Assembly: GCA_010092695.1 (NCBI GenBank)
Contig: JAADJJ010000001.1
Coordinates: 1,736,001 to 1,800,000 of the forward strand
Direction of reading: 5' to 3'
Length of the DNA: 64,000 bases
Origin: Enterobacteriaceae bacterium 4M9
GTDB taxonomy: Bacteria > Pseudomonadota > Gammaproteobacteria > Enterobacterales > Enterobacteriaceae
Both the position numbers and the translations under genes were made by a program. Positions 50,278 to 59,758 of the stretch are shown one piece after another. The notes beneath the pieces were generated by a model. It searched no databases. It was given only the letters and a program-made list of their open reading frames with translations, and was not told the origin of the DNA. The first letter of the stretch is position 1, and every line of letters starts with the position of its first letter.

Positions 50278-51476
50278 CGCCGCTGATTATCACCATAGTC
50301 GTATTGCTGCTGGCTGTGTCGGCGCTGCTGTTTATTCCCTGGGGCAACGGGCAGGTTGCCAGCCGTGATGCCCTCAACCGAGCGTTTTATCAGGACAGAC
50401 TTGCGGAGCTTGAGCAGGATAACGGCCACGTCAGCGACGAAGAGCGCGAGAAGATGGTGGCAGAACTCCAGCAAACGCTGCTGCACGATATCCCCGATGC
50501 ACCTGCCGACGAGGCTAAACCACTCAACCGCATTGTGCTGGTACTTGCGGTACTGCTGTTAGTGGCGGTTAGCGTTGGCGTTTATCTGAAAACATCAAAC
50601 GTACAAAGAGTGATTGAGTGGCGCCAGGTGGTTGAGCAAACGCCACAGTTAATGCAGCGCGTGATGGACCAGGACGCGAAACCGCTCACCACCGAGGAGC
50701 TGACGCGCCTTGGGCTGGGGCTGCGTACCCGCCTTCAGGACGATCCGGGTAATGTGCAGGCCTGGCAGATGATGGGCCGCATTGGCATGGTGCTGGGTAA
50801 CGCTACGACCGCCACGCAGGCGTTTGAACAGGCCTGGAAGCTTGCGCCCAATAACGCTGAAGCGAAGCTGGACTATGCTGAAGTATTAACGCGTTCTTCA
50901 GACCCGCAGGATAACCAGCTTGGCGGTGAAATGCTGCGTGAAACGCTGCGTACAGACCATACTAATATTCGTGCACTGAGCCTACTGGCGTTCAGCGCCT
51001 TCGAGCAACAGCGCTGGCAGGAGGCAATAGGTGCCTGGCAAATTATGCTGCGTCTGTTGCCCGCAGAGGACCAGCGTCGCGCGATTATTGAACGCAGCAT
51101 TGCCCAGGCGAAAGTTGAAGCCGGCATGGACAACGTGAAACAGGCTGTTACAATCAGCCTCACGCCGGACGCTGAAAAAGCCTTACCTGTGAAGGGGATA
51201 GTTTTTGTTTCGGTGACGGATGGCGTCTCAAATGTGCCCGTGGCGGTAAAAAAAGTGCCGCTGGGCCATTTCCCGCTGTCACTGTCGTTAGATGATACCA
51301 ACGCTATGATGCCGGACAGACTGCTGTCGTCGCTGCAACAGGGCGTGGTGAAGGTGCATATTTCTCAGGATGGTAATCCGGTGCCGCAGTCCGGCGACTG
51401 GCTGGGCGAGAGCAAGCTGATACCGCTTGTAAGCCCCCAGCCGGTGCAGATAGACGTGTCGCACCAGCAGCCTTGA
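50274..51476 (+). CDS. ccmI: Cytochrome c biogenesis factor CcmI (TPR protein)
   Basis: A 400-residue protein with two N-terminal membrane helices (residues ~4-22 and ~87-105) separated by the cytoplasmic FYQDRLAELEQDNGHVSDEE loop. A periplasmic TPR region (AWQMMGRIGMVLGNATTATQAFEQAWKLAPNNAEAKLDYAEVL, quoted in parts) and a C-terminal beta-rich domain follow. It delivers apocytochrome c to the CcmFGH complex. It corresponds to the C-terminal half of fused E. coli CcmH, extended at both ends. It is the last gene of the ccm operon; mlaA follows 106 bases later. Confidence 0.93.
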   Translation: MTPLIITIVVLLLAVSALLFIPWGNGQVASRDALNRAFYQDRLAELEQDNGHVSDEEREKMVAELQQTLLHDIPDAPADEAKPLNRIVLVLAVLLLVAVSVGVYLKTSNVQRVIEWRQVVEQTPQLMQRVMDQDAKPLTTEELTRLGLGLRTRLQDDPGNVQAWQMMGRIGMVLGNATTATQAFEQAWKLAPNNAEAKLDYAEVLTRSSDPQDNQLGGEMLRETLRTDHTNIRALSLLAFSAFEQQRWQEAIGAWQIMLRLLPAEDQRRAIIERSIAQAKVEAGMDNVKQAVTISLTPDAEKALPVKGIVFVSVTDGVSNVPVAVKKVPLGHFPLSLSLDDTNAMMPDRLLSSLQQGVVKVHISQDGNPVPQSGDWLGESKLIPLVSPQPVQIDVSHQQP

Positions 51477-51582
51477 ATGCGCCAGCCATAATAATATCCA
51501 CCCACAACCGCTATACAGCAGCGCGCCCTGCCGGCGTGCTGTCGTCCCGGCGAGAAAAGGGATTCCTTTAGGGAGACATATC

Positions 51583-52341
51583 ATGACATTTCGCATGACC
51601 GGCCTGGCACTGGCAACCACGTTACTTGTGGGCTGCGCCAGCTCTGGAAGCGAACAAACCGAGGGGCGCTCTGACCCGCTCGAAGGCTGGAACCGCACGA
51701 TGTACAACTTCAACTTTAATGTGTTGGACCCTTACGTCGTGCGTCCTGTCGCGGTGGCCTGGCGTGACTACGTGCCGCAGCCCGCGCGTAACGGCCTGAG
51801 CAACTTCACCAGCAACCTAGAAGAGCCGGCCATCATGGTCAACTACTTCCTGCAGGGCAAGCCTTATGAAGGCGCCATTCACTTCACGCGTTTCTTCCTG
51901 AACACCATTCTCGGCCTCGGTGGCCTGATGGATGTGGCCGGTGCCGCCAACCCGAAACTGCAGCGCGTTCAGCCGCACCGTTTCGGCAGCACGCTTGGTT
52001 ACTACGGCGTGGGTTACGGCCCTTATGTGCAGTTGCCGTTCTACGGCAGTTTTACGCTACGTGAAGACGGTGGTGATGCGGTTGATACGCTCTACCCGGT
52101 GCTTTCCTGGCTAACCTGGCCGATGACAATTGGCAAATGGACGCTTGAAGGGATTGAAACCCGCGCCCAGCTGCTCGACTCCGACGGCCTGCTGCGCCAG
52201 TCCTCTGACCCGTATATTCTGGTGCGTGAAGCCTACTTCCAGCGCCACGACTTTATCGCCAATGGCGGCGAGCTTAAGCCGATGGAGAACCCGAACGCGC
52301 AGGCGATTGAGGGTGACCTTAAGGATATTGATTCCGAGTAA
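51583..52341 (+). CDS. mlaA: Outer-membrane lipoprotein MlaA (VacJ)
   Basis: MlaA is the outer-membrane component of the Mla system, which removes misplaced phospholipids from the outer leaflet and passes them toward the inner membrane with the porin partners. The lipobox is LLVGC (Cys18), followed by ASSGS. The core shows DPLEGWNRTMYNFNFNVLDPYVVRP, VPQPARNGLSNFTSNLEEP and RFFLNTILGLGGLMDVAG. Length 252 is one more than in E. coli. AGGGAGA precedes the ATG. It is the last gene before fadL and converges on it. Confidence 0.97.
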   Translation: MTFRMTGLALATTLLVGCASSGSEQTEGRSDPLEGWNRTMYNFNFNVLDPYVVRPVAVAWRDYVPQPARNGLSNFTSNLEEPAIMVNYFLQGKPYEGAIHFTRFFLNTILGLGGLMDVAGAANPKLQRVQPHRFGSTLGYYGVGYGPYVQLPFYGSFTLREDGGDAVDTLYPVLSWLTWPMTIGKWTLEGIETRAQLLDSDGLLRQSSDPYILVREAYFQRHDFIANGGELKPMENPNAQAIEGDLKDIDSE

Positions 52342-52470
52342 GCGGCGGCTAAAAGACACAGGCGGGAGCAATCCAGCTTTTTTGTGCCTGCACAAAAAAG
52401 GCTGTGGCATAAAGGGGGATGTCTCCTGCAGGAATCAAACCTGAATCTATCTTCATGTGGTTATGACATA

Positions 52471-52498
52471 AAAAAAGCGGGCCTGTTGGCCCGCTTTG
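52471..52498 (-). terminator. Terminator of fadL
   Basis: AAAGCGGGCC and GGCCCGCTTT pair around TGTT with a further run of A on the + strand, giving a U tract on the minus strand. It lies 15 bases past the fadL stop. A second AT-rich inverted repeat (TTTTTTGTGC/GCACAAAAAA) near 52377-52400 probably serves mlaA. Confidence 0.88.
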
Positions 52499-52513
52499 CG
52501 CGTATTGACTGTA

Positions 52514-53827
52514 TCAGAACGCGTAGTTGAAGTTCGCGCCGTACAGCCACGCCCGACCCTTGGATTTAAAGGTGTAGGGATCTTCGTTGATGGTAACGCT
52601 CTGGCCGCGCATGTATGACACGCCCACGTCTACAGACGCATCCTGGTTAAACGCGTAGGTGCTGCCCACGCTCAGCCACAGGCGGTCCTGGTCCGGGATG
52701 GAGATGGAGCGCGTGGTAGCAGGTACCGGGCTGTCGTCAAAGGCGATACCACCACGGAACGTCCAGTTGTCGTCCATATAGTAGGTGGTACCCAGTGCGA
52801 TGCGCATGGCGTCTTTAAAGTTTTCATCTTTATAGAACAGTTGCTCGCCACCGCTGCTCTTCGCTTTCAGCTCCTGGAACTGGCTCCAGCTGGTGTAGGT
52901 CAGGCTGTAGTGCACGGCCCATTTCGGTGCCACGCGGTTATAGCCTGACAGTTCCCACATTTCTGGCAGGTTCAGCGTCAGAGAACCGCCAACGGTGCGG
53001 CCATCGGTGCCAGAAGGCAGGCCGAAGTTGCCCAGAATCTGGTTGTAAGCAGACGGCAGCTGGCTGCTATACGCACCATCAAAGTCAACCTTCACTTCTG
53101 AGCGGTAGGTGAAAGCATAACGGTTGTTTTTATCCAGTTCGTACAGGATACCGGCGTTCCAGCCAAAGCCCCACTCGTTGCCTTTCAGGCGGGCAATCTG
53201 GGTGTTTGCCGGAATACCGCCGACCAGGCCACCATATTGCGGATACTGTGCTGCAACAATCTGGCCCAGGTCGCCCGCGTAGCGCTCGATTTTGGCACGC
53301 GCATAGACCGCGTCAAAGCCTAAGCCAAAGCTCCAGCTATCGTTCAGGCGATAAGCACCGCTCAGGTTCAGGTTCATGGTCTCAAGGTCGGTTTTACCGC
53401 CCATAGAGCCTGCCGCATAGCTGTCATTAAACTCGGTTGCCAGACCATAGTTGGAGGTGACGGAGGCGCCCCAGCCAAACTTGTCGTTAATTGGCGCAAC
53501 AAAGTGAATGTTCGGTACCCAGGCAGTAGGGGCGATGTTTTTAGCATTCAGGCTGTTACCGGTCGGAGAGCGGCCTGAAATATCAACATCCGGATCGACG
53601 AAGATGGCACCCACTGAGAATGACGGGCGGTCAAACATCATAATGGTTGCAGGGTTACGGCTGGCAGAAGCTGCGTTGTCTGCGATTGCACCTTCCCCGG
53701 AATAGGCTCGACCCAAACCCGAAGAAGAAAATTCGTTTAACTGAAAGCCTGCTGAAAAGGCTTGTGCGGATACTAATGCCACTGCAACAGCGAGAGCTGA
53801 TTTTGCAAACAGGGTTTTCTGGCTCAT
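52514..53827 (-). CDS. fadL: Long-chain fatty acid transporter FadL
   Basis: A 437-residue outer-membrane beta-barrel that takes up long-chain fatty acids and serves as a receptor for some phages. The ATG at 53827 (after GAGG) is preferred over a TTG two codons upstream. The signal peptide ends near residue 25 (mature [17 protein letters not shown]). Conserved blocks include [52 protein letters not shown] and the C-terminal FNYAF with terminal Phe. It is slightly shorter than E. coli FadL (446), in extracellular-loop regions. FadR-like operators lie upstream; a CRP site is in the same gap. Confidence 0.97.
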   Translation of the reverse strand: MSQKTLFAKSALAVAVALVSAQAFSAGFQLNEFSSSGLGRAYSGEGAIADNAASASRNPATIMMFDRPSFSVGAIFVDPDVDISGRSPTGNSLNAKNIAPTAWVPNIHFVAPINDKFGWGASVTSNYGLATEFNDSYAAGSMGGKTDLETMNLNLSGAYRLNDSWSFGLGFDAVYARAKIERYAGDLGQIVAAQYPQYGGLVGGIPANTQIARLKGNEWGFGWNAGILYELDKNNRYAFTYRSEVKVDFDGAYSSQLPSAYNQILGNFGLPSGTDGRTVGGSLTLNLPEMWELSGYNRVAPKWAVHYSLTYTSWSQFQELKAKSSGGEQLFYKDENFKDAMRIALGTTYYMDDNWTFRGGIAFDDSPVPATTRSISIPDQDRLWLSVGSTYAFNQDASVDVGVSYMRGQSVTINEDPYTFKSKGRAWLYGANFNYAF

Positions 53828-53911
53828 GACCAAAACCTCATCGATTATCTTTATTCGAAAAATGTTACATGTAGTAACAAGAGCGCGAAGTGTAGGGTCT
53901 CTCGTCTCTCC

Positions 53912-53928
53912 TGGAAATCAGACCAGTT
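53912..53928 (-). promoter_or_regulatory. FadR-like operator 1 of fadL
   Basis: On the minus strand AACTGGTCTGATTTCCA matches the strong half AACTGGTC of the FadR consensus, with a weaker second half. It lies ~85 bases upstream of the fadL start. Confidence 0.65.
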
Positions 53929-53935
53929 GCGAGAG

Positions 53936-53952
53936 TATAGGTCCGACCAGCC
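53936..53952 (-). promoter_or_regulatory. FadR-like operator 2 of fadL
   Basis: On the minus strand GGCTGGTCGGACCTATA nearly matches the E. coli fadL operator AGCTGGTCCGACCTATA. Two operators in tandem fit the known double-site repression of fadL by FadR. Confidence 0.75.
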
Positions 53953-54076
53953 CAAATGTTGCAAGTTTGTTTATGGCTTTTTTAAATTATGATCATCGAA
54001 ACGGGATCTGGTTGGCAAAAATAGCCTCCTGACCCAGGGAACTCTGCGGTGATTTTTGTTTTAGATCATTTTTAAG

Positions 54077-54092
54077 TGTGATTTCGGTCACT
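54077..54092. promoter_or_regulatory. CRP-like site between fadL and yfcZ
   Basis: TGTGA-TTTCGG-TCACT is a near-perfect CRP half-site pair with six-base spacing, extended by AAG/CTT on either side. It lies ~250 bases upstream of fadL and ~105 upstream of yfcZ. Catabolite control of fadL is the simplest reading. Confidence 0.75.
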
Positions 54093-54198
54093 TAAAGACG
54101 CGACACGAATTAACGACTGGAGCAGGCCAGAGCAGGGGCGTAAAATACATCAATCGTTATCTGCGCACCCCGCTGGTGCAAATACAGAGGAAATCAAA

Positions 54199-54483
54199 AT
54201 GAGTAAATGCAGTGCTGATGAGACCCCGGTTTGCTGCTGTATGGATGTTGGCACCATCATGGACAACACCGACTGCACGGCTTCTTACAGCCAGGTTTTT
54301 GCCAATAAAGCGCAGGCAGAAGAGACACTTGCTGCACTGAGCGCAAAAGCACGCGCCGCTGAATCTGAGCCGTGCCAGATTACGCCGACCTTTACTGATG
54401 AGGCTGATGGCGTTCGTCTGGATATCGACTTTGTTTTTGCCTGCCAGGCAGAGGCATTAATTTTCCAACTCGGTCTGCGTTAA
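54199..54483 (+). CDS. yfcZ: YfcZ, small YfcZ/YiiS-family protein
   Basis: A 94-residue cytoplasmic protein rich in Cys near its start (CSADETPVCCCMDVGTIMDN). The family core continues with YSQVFANKAQAEETLAAL, SEPCQITPTF and the final VRLDIDFVFACQAEALIFQLGLR. YfcZ/YiiS proteins have no established function; the four conserved Cys could bind metal. The order fadL-yfcZ-fadI matches E. coli. The transcript ends at a stem-loop before fadI. Confidence 0.94.
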   Translation: MSKCSADETPVCCCMDVGTIMDNTDCTASYSQVFANKAQAEETLAALSAKARAAESEPCQITPTFTDEADGVRLDIDFVFACQAEALIFQLGLR

Positions 54484-54495
54484 TATATTTACCTG

Positions 54496-54521
54496 GCCCG
54501 CCGCACGGCGGGCTTTATTTT
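54496..54521 (+). terminator. Terminator after yfcZ
   Basis: GCCCGCC and GGCGGGC pair around a short GCAC loop and run into TTTATTTTT, 13 bases past the yfcZ stop. Confidence 0.85.
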
Positions 54522-54752
54522 TGCGCAATTGTTTTTCCTCCTGCGCTTTCCTTTCCTGCACATTTTATCTTCAGCGTTAGCACCGCAGCTGTGCTTTGCC
54601 GTTATTGATAAGCCGGTAGCAAAAATAGCCTTTCGGGTCAGTACATATATCAGGCCTGTTCTCTTTTCACTGTCTTTTCTTCTTTCCGTGCATCGCCTCT
54701 CAAATTTTGGCGCTTATGATTGGCTGTATGTAAATTTTTGGTTAACAATGAG

Positions 54753-54769
54753 ATCAGGTCAGACCACTT
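54753..54769 (+). promoter_or_regulatory. FadR operator of fadIJ
   Basis: ATCAGGTCAGACCACTT contains the central GGTCNGACC of the FadR consensus as a near palindrome. It matches the FadR site I recall for E. coli fadI. It sits 33 bases before the fadI ATG, placed to block the promoter. Confidence 0.85.
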
Positions 54770-54801
54770 TTTTGCCCTACGGCATTTTTTCAAGGAGCGT
54801 T

Positions 54802-56112
54802 ATGAATCAGCCCCTCTCTCTGGTCACTCGCACCGGCGATCGCATTGCGTTTGTTGCTGGATTGCGTACTCCCTTTGCCCGCCAGGCAACGGCGTTTCGC
54901 GGCGTTCCCGCTGTTGATCTGGGTAAAATGGTGGTCGCGGAACTGCTGGCACGCGCTGAAATTCCACCGGAGGCCATTGAGCAACTGGTGTTCGGCCAGG
55001 TGGTGCAGATGCCCGAAGCGCCCAATATCGCCCGCGAAATCGTTCTTGGCACCGGGATGAGTGTACACACCGACGCCTACAGCGTGAGCCGCGCCTGTGC
55101 AACCAGTTTCCAGGCCGTCGCAAACGTTGCTGAAAGCCTGATGGCGGGTACGATCCGCGCGGGCATTGCCGGTGGCGCAGACTCCACTTCCGTACTGCCC
55201 ATAGGCGTGAGTAAAAAGCTCGCCGGTACGCTGCTCGACCTTAACAAAGCACGCAGCCTGAGCCAGCGCCTGAAGCTTTTTTCACGTCTGCGCCCGCGTG
55301 ACCTGTTACCGGTGCCGCCTGCGGTCGCGGAATACTCCACCGGCTTGCGCATGGGCGATACTGCCGAGCAGATGGCGAAAAGCCACGGCATTACGCGTGA
55401 GGAGCAGGATGCGCTGGCACATCGTTCGCATCAGCTGGCAGCCAGAGCATGGCAGGAGGGCAAGCTGGCGCACGAAGTCATGACCGCGCGCGTGCCGCCT
55501 TATCGCGAGACTATTTCTGAAGACAACGTGGTGCGCCGTGATGGCAGTCTTGCTGATTATGCCCGGTTGCGCCCGGCCTTCGACCGCCGTCACGGTACCG
55601 TCACCGCAGCCAACAGTACGCCGCTGACCGACGGCGCAGCGGCGCTCATCATGATGACCGAATCCCGCGCTCGCGAGCTGGGGCTTACGCCGCTGGGCTA
55701 TCTGCGCAGCTACGCATTTACCGCCATTGATGTCTGGCAGGATATGTTGCTGGGTCCTGCCTGGGCCACGCCGCTGGCGCTGGACCGCGCCGGGATAGCG
55801 CTTAGCGACCTGACGTTGTTTGACATGCATGAAGCCTTTGCTGCCCAGACGCTGACTAACCTGAAGATGCTGGCAAGCAGTCGCTTTGCGCGCGAGGTGC
55901 TCGGGCGCGAACGCGCAACCGGAGAAGTGAGCGAAGAACAGTTCAACGTGCTCGGCGGCTCCATTGCTTACGGGCATCCTTTTGCCGCGACTGGCGCACG
56001 TATGATTACCCAGACGCTTAACGAATTACGACGTCGCGGCGGTGGGTTAGGGTTAGTGACCGCCTGTGCGGCGGGCGGCCTGGGTGCCGCAATGGTTCTG
56101 GAGGCAGAATAA
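54802..56112 (+). CDS. fadI: 3-ketoacyl-CoA thiolase FadI
   Basis: The thiolase of the FadIJ fatty-acid oxidation complex, which supports growth on fatty acids under anaerobic or alternative conditions. The ATG at 54802 after CAAGGAGCG gives 436 residues, the E. coli length. The nucleophilic Cys99 lies in [12 protein letters not shown]. The catalytic His is in [17 protein letters not shown] and the second Cys in [13 protein letters not shown]. The stop overlaps the fadJ start (TAATG), so translation is coupled. A FadR operator precedes it. Confidence 0.98.
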   Translation: MNQPLSLVTRTGDRIAFVAGLRTPFARQATAFRGVPAVDLGKMVVAELLARAEIPPEAIEQLVFGQVVQMPEAPNIAREIVLGTGMSVHTDAYSVSRACATSFQAVANVAESLMAGTIRAGIAGGADSTSVLPIGVSKKLAGTLLDLNKARSLSQRLKLFSRLRPRDLLPVPPAVAEYSTGLRMGDTAEQMAKSHGITREEQDALAHRSHQLAARAWQEGKLAHEVMTARVPPYRETISEDNVVRRDGSLADYARLRPAFDRRHGTVTAANSTPLTDGAAALIMMTESRARELGLTPLGYLRSYAFTAIDVWQDMLLGPAWATPLALDRAGIALSDLTLFDMHEAFAAQTLTNLKMLASSRFAREVLGRERATGEVSEEQFNVLGGSIAYGHPFAATGARMITQTLNELRRRGGGLGLVTACAAGGLGAAMVLEAE

Positions 56113-58262
56113 TGGAAACGACACCGGTATTTAACCTGGCGCTGCGTCCGGACAATGTGGCCGTGATCACTATCGACGTCCCTGGCGAAAAAATGAATAC
56201 GCTCAAGGCGGAATTTGGCACTGAAGTGAGCGCCATTGTACGCCAGTTGCGTGAAAACCATATGCTGGAGGGCGTGGTGATTATTTCCGGCAAGCCGGAT
56301 AACTTTATCGCTGGTGCTGACATCAACATGATTGCGGGCTGTAAAAGTGCAGCTGAAGCGCAGGCGCTGGCGCGCCAGGGGCAGCAAATCATGGCTGAAA
56401 TTGCCGGGTTGCCGGTGCCTGTTGTGGCAGCGATTCACGGCCCTTGCCTCGGCGGGGGGCTGGAGCTGGCGTTGGCCTGCCATCGCCGCATTTGCAGCGA
56501 TGACGACAAAACCCGCCTCGGCCTGCCAGAGGTACAGCTGGGTCTGCTGCCCGGTTCCGGCGGCACGCAGCGCCTGCCACGCCTGGTTGGCGTGACGGTG
56601 GCGCTGGAGATGATGCTAACCGGTAAACAGTTGCGTGCGCGCCAGGCGCTGAAGGCAGGGCTGGTGGATGACGTTGTACCACATTCAATTTTGCTGGAAA
56701 GCGCGGTCGAGCTTGCGAAAAAGCGCGATGTGCCTGCACACAAGCTGGCGCTGCGCGAGCGCTTACTGGCAGGTCCACTCGCTCGTACATTGCTGTTTAG
56801 CACCGTCGAAAAAAAGACGCGTCAGAAAACGCAGGGTAACTATCCCGCACCAGGGCGCATTATCGACACGGTGTGCACCGGGCTTGCCCACGGCAGCGCC
56901 AGCGGCTATGAGTCCGAAGCGCGCGCTTTTGGCGAACTGGCAATGACCCGCGAGTCAGGCGCGCTGCGCCATCTTTTCTTTACCAGTATGGACATCAAAA
57001 AAGACCCGGGAAGCAGCGTGTCGCCCCGTGAATTGCGCCAGATAGGTGTGCTCGGCGGTGGGCTGATGGGCGGCGGCATCGCCAACGTGACGGCAGCGAA
57101 GGGCAATCTGGCGGTGCGCATTCGCGATATCCGCGAAGAAGGGATTACTCACGCGCTGAAATACACCTGGGATCTACTCAGCGCGCGCGTGCGCCGTCGC
57201 CATATTAAGGCAAGCGAGCGCGACCGCGTGCTTTCACGTATCTCCGGCACTACGGATTACAGTGGTTTTCAGCACCGAGACGTGGTGATTGAAGCGGTGT
57301 TTGAGGACCTGGCGCTCAAGCAGCAGATGGTGGCCGAAGTCGAGAAGAATGCGGCACCACACACCATTTTTGCGTCTAACACCTCGTCGTTGCCCATTCA
57401 TGACATTGCCGCTCAGGCACAGCGTCCGGAGCAGGTCATTGGGCTGCATTTTTTCAGCCCGGTCGACAAAATGCCGTTGGTAGAAGTGATTCCCCATGCG
57501 GGAACCAGTGAAGAAACCATCTCTACGGTGGTGAGCCTGGCAAAACGTCAGGGCAAAACACCGATTGTGGTGGCCGATAAAGCGGGCTTTTACGTAAACC
57601 GCATTCTGGCGCCATATATCAATGAAGCGCTGCGCTGTCTGGCTGAAGGCGAGCCGATTGAGAACATTGATGAAGCGCTGGTGCAGGCAGGGTTTCCGGT
57701 AGGGCCGATTCAGCTGCTCGACGAAGTGGGTATCGACGTGGGCACCAAAATCATGCCGATTCTTGAGCAGGCTTACGGCACGCGTTTCGCTGCGCCTGCA
57801 AACGTTTCAGCAATTTTGAATGACGATCGCAAAGGACGAAAAAACGGCCGTGGCTTCTATCTCTATCCGGCCAAAGGGCGTAAAAACAGTAAAAAGGCCG
57901 ATCCGGCGGTGTATACCTTGTTAGGCGTTACGCCAGTGGCGCGCCAGCCGCAGCAGGATATTGCCCGGCGCTGTATGATGATGATGCTCAACGAAGCCGC
58001 GCGTTGTCTGGATGAAGGCGTGGTGCGCAGCCCACGCGACGGTGATATCGGCGCGGTGTTTGGCATTGGGTTTCCACCGTTTCTGGGTGGGCCGTTTTAT
58101 TACATGGACACGCTTGGCGCTAAACGTATGGTTGAGGAGCTTGAGCAGCTTGCGGCGGGCTACGGGGAGCGGTTCGCACCCTGTGAGGCGCTGCGGCGTA
58201 TGGCCCATAGCGGCGCACGCTGGTGGAGCACTGAACCCGCCGAAGCAACGGAGGTGGTATAG
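56112..58262 (+). CDS. fadJ: Multifunctional fatty-acid oxidation protein FadJ
   Basis: The alpha subunit carrying enoyl-CoA hydratase and 3-hydroxyacyl-CoA dehydrogenase activities. The N-terminal crotonase domain shows [31 protein letters not shown] and [15 protein letters not shown] with the two catalytic Glu. The dehydrogenase NAD loop is [17 protein letters not shown] near residue 315, with the catalytic [15 protein letters not shown]. Length 716 is two more than in E. coli. It overlaps fadI by one base and is followed by a terminator. Confidence 0.98.
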   Translation: METTPVFNLALRPDNVAVITIDVPGEKMNTLKAEFGTEVSAIVRQLRENHMLEGVVIISGKPDNFIAGADINMIAGCKSAAEAQALARQGQQIMAEIAGLPVPVVAAIHGPCLGGGLELALACHRRICSDDDKTRLGLPEVQLGLLPGSGGTQRLPRLVGVTVALEMMLTGKQLRARQALKAGLVDDVVPHSILLESAVELAKKRDVPAHKLALRERLLAGPLARTLLFSTVEKKTRQKTQGNYPAPGRIIDTVCTGLAHGSASGYESEARAFGELAMTRESGALRHLFFTSMDIKKDPGSSVSPRELRQIGVLGGGLMGGGIANVTAAKGNLAVRIRDIREEGITHALKYTWDLLSARVRRRHIKASERDRVLSRISGTTDYSGFQHRDVVIEAVFEDLALKQQMVAEVEKNAAPHTIFASNTSSLPIHDIAAQAQRPEQVIGLHFFSPVDKMPLVEVIPHAGTSEETISTVVSLAKRQGKTPIVVADKAGFYVNRILAPYINEALRCLAEGEPIENIDEALVQAGFPVGPIQLLDEVGIDVGTKIMPILEQAYGTRFAAPANVSAILNDDRKGRKNGRGFYLYPAKGRKNSKKADPAVYTLLGVTPVARQPQQDIARRCMMMMLNEAARCLDEGVVRSPRDGDIGAVFGIGFPPFLGGPFYYMDTLGAKRMVEELEQLAAGYGERFAPCEALRRMAHSGARWWSTEPAEATEVV

Positions 58263-58290
58263 CGGGCTTGTTGCAGGCGATAAACTGGTA

Positions 58291-58318
58291 ATGAGCACAT
58301 TCTGATGTGCTCATTTTG
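58291..58318 (+). terminator. Terminator of fadIJ
   Basis: ATGAGCACAT and ATGTGCTCAT form a perfect 10-bp stem around TCTG and run into TTTTG, 28 bases past the fadJ stop. Confidence 0.9.
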
Positions 58319-58476
58319 TAAACAGCGATTGACTACAGTTATACCATTAGGGTAAAAGACTGCGTTCCATCGAAAAAATGGTTCAGGCAATATGCCCGGC
58401 CGTCAGCTAATCCCCATTTATGGTGTTATACCTGGTGGAGTAAGTTGACGATTCTGGTTAACAAAAGCGGTGCAAT

Positions 58477-58965
58477 ATGCAAGTTTTTATCATGCGTCAC
58501 GGCGACGCAGCCCTCGATGCCGCCAGTGATTCTGTCCGTCCGCTCACGCCGAGCGGTTGTGATGAGTCCCGCCTGATGGCGAACTGGTTGCAGAATCAGA
58601 AGGTGAGTATCGAACGTGTTCTGGTGAGCCCTTACCTGCGAGCCAGACAGACTCTGGAAACAGTGCGCGGCGTATTAACGCTTCCGGCGACGGAAGAAGT
58701 CCTGTCCGAGCTTACACCTGGCGGTGACATTAATCTCGTCGGTGATTACCTTGTCGCGCTGGCCGCTGAAGGCATAGAGTCCGTGCTGGTGATTTCCCAT
58801 CTGCCGCTCGTCGGCTACCTGGTGGCGGAACTGTGCCCCAGTGAAACTGCACCGATGTTCACCACCTCTGCCATTGCCTGCGTAACGCTGGATGCAACAA
58901 CCGGGCAGGGCGTGTTTAACTGGCAGATGAGCCCCTGTAATCTGAAGATGGCAAAGGCTATCTGA
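58477..58965 (+). CDS. sixA: Phosphohistidine phosphatase SixA
   Basis: A 162-residue histidine-phosphatase-superfamily enzyme. The catalytic RHG is at residues 7-9 (MQVFIMRHGDAALD, His8), with the second conserved His in VISHLPLVGYL. SixA removes phosphate from histidine of phosphorelay proteins and, as later shown, from the nitrogen PTS. No strong ribosome-binding site precedes the ATG. A 214-base gap follows fadJ, so the gene has its own promoter. It converges on smrB with a shared hairpin. Confidence 0.95.
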   Translation: MQVFIMRHGDAALDAASDSVRPLTPSGCDESRLMANWLQNQKVSIERVLVSPYLRARQTLETVRGVLTLPATEEVLSELTPGGDINLVGDYLVALAAEGIESVLVISHLPLVGYLVAELCPSETAPMFTTSAIACVTLDATTGQGVFNWQMSPCNLKMAKAI

Positions 58966-58992
58966 GACGAGGCTGTGCCTGTCACCTTTATC

Positions 58993-59013
58993 AGAGCCGC
59001 GTTGAGCGGCTCT
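58993..59013. terminator. Terminator between sixA and smrB
   Basis: AGAGCCGC and GCGGCTCT pair around GTTGA with TCTT after. It lies 28 bases past the sixA stop and 23 from the smrB stop and likely serves both. Confidence 0.75.
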
Positions 59014-59035
59014 TCTCATTTCTGGCGTCCGGCCT

Positions 59036-59587
59036 TCAGGGCAGTTCCGGCGGCTGCCACTCTTCGGTTTCAATCAATATCAACAAGGCTGCATCGCCGC
59101 CGTATTCTTTCGGTGCCTGGTGAAACGCCATGATGTGCGGGTGCTGCGCCAGCCACAGCGGTGTCTGCTGCTTGAGAACGTGCTTACCGTGGCCGTGCAT
59201 CACGCAGGCACACCAGATATGCTCGCGGCGGCAGGCTGCAATCAGCGCGCCCAGTTCCTGCTTGGCCTGTAGCTGTGTCAGTCCATGCAAATCCAGAAAC
59301 AGCTCCGGGGAATAATCGCCGCGACGCAGTTTTTTCAGTTCAAACGGGCTGACATCCTGGCGCACATAGCGTGACGGACCCTCGGTTGAAAGTAGCGGCT
59401 GAAACTCGTCTGAAAAATAGTGGCTGGCGTCAATTTGCTCGCTAATGAGCCGCTTTTGCGGCACTACACCGGGCTTTTTACGCGCAGGACGATGGACGAC
59501 CGTGTCCTGAGTCAGCTTGCGGGCGCCATTCATCAACCCGCGAAACAGCGCCTTATCCTCAGGGCTGAGTGAAGATTTCTTCTTCAT
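59036..59587 (-). CDS. smrB: Ribosome-rescue endonuclease SmrB
   Basis: A 183-residue Smr-domain nuclease (E. coli length 183). Family knowledge: it cleaves mRNA at collided ribosomes to allow rescue. The C-terminal Smr domain shows [21 protein letters not shown] and [21 protein letters not shown], with the DxH and GxG features. The N-terminal ~80 residues ([20 protein letters not shown] onward) are the ribosome-contacting extension. It is divergent from prmB. Confidence 0.96.
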   Translation of the reverse strand: MKKKSSLSPEDKALFRGLMNGARKLTQDTVVHRPARKKPGVVPQKRLISEQIDASHYFSDEFQPLLSTEGPSRYVRQDVSPFELKKLRRGDYSPELFLDLHGLTQLQAKQELGALIAACRREHIWCACVMHGHGKHVLKQQTPLWLAQHPHIMAFHQAPKEYGGDAALLILIETEEWQPPELP

Positions 59588-59758
59588 GCGTCTCTCGTGG
59601 ATATATGAAATGTTCCGAAGTGTACCCGTTTTTGCCCGCGCCGTTAACGTGAGCCGTTCTTTTCACGCTGCCAGTTGCGCTTGCCTGCTGATTTGTGACG
59701 GTGTTCGTGGCACACTAGCCGCCGAATACTATGCGATATCGTCCGGCGGAGGGCAAAA

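Larger units (their letters stand above)
53828..54198. promoter_or_regulatory. Divergent fadL / yfcZ control region
   Basis: 371 bases with no gene. It contains two FadR-like operators near fadL and a strong CRP-like palindrome nearer yfcZ, listed separately, plus the yfcZ ribosome-binding region (AGAGGAAAT before 54199). Confidence 0.7.
54484..54801 (+). promoter_or_regulatory. fadIJ upstream region
   Basis: 318 bases between yfcZ and fadI. After the yfcZ terminator the frame is open upstream of fadI but codes nothing recognisable; the true fadI start has its own ribosome-binding site. A FadR operator lies at 54753-54769. Confidence 0.65.

Noticed and set aside
54529..54801. N-terminal extension of FadI
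   Set aside because: The open frame continues upstream, but the family start with a good ribosome-binding site is at 54802 and the FadR operator lies inside the extension.
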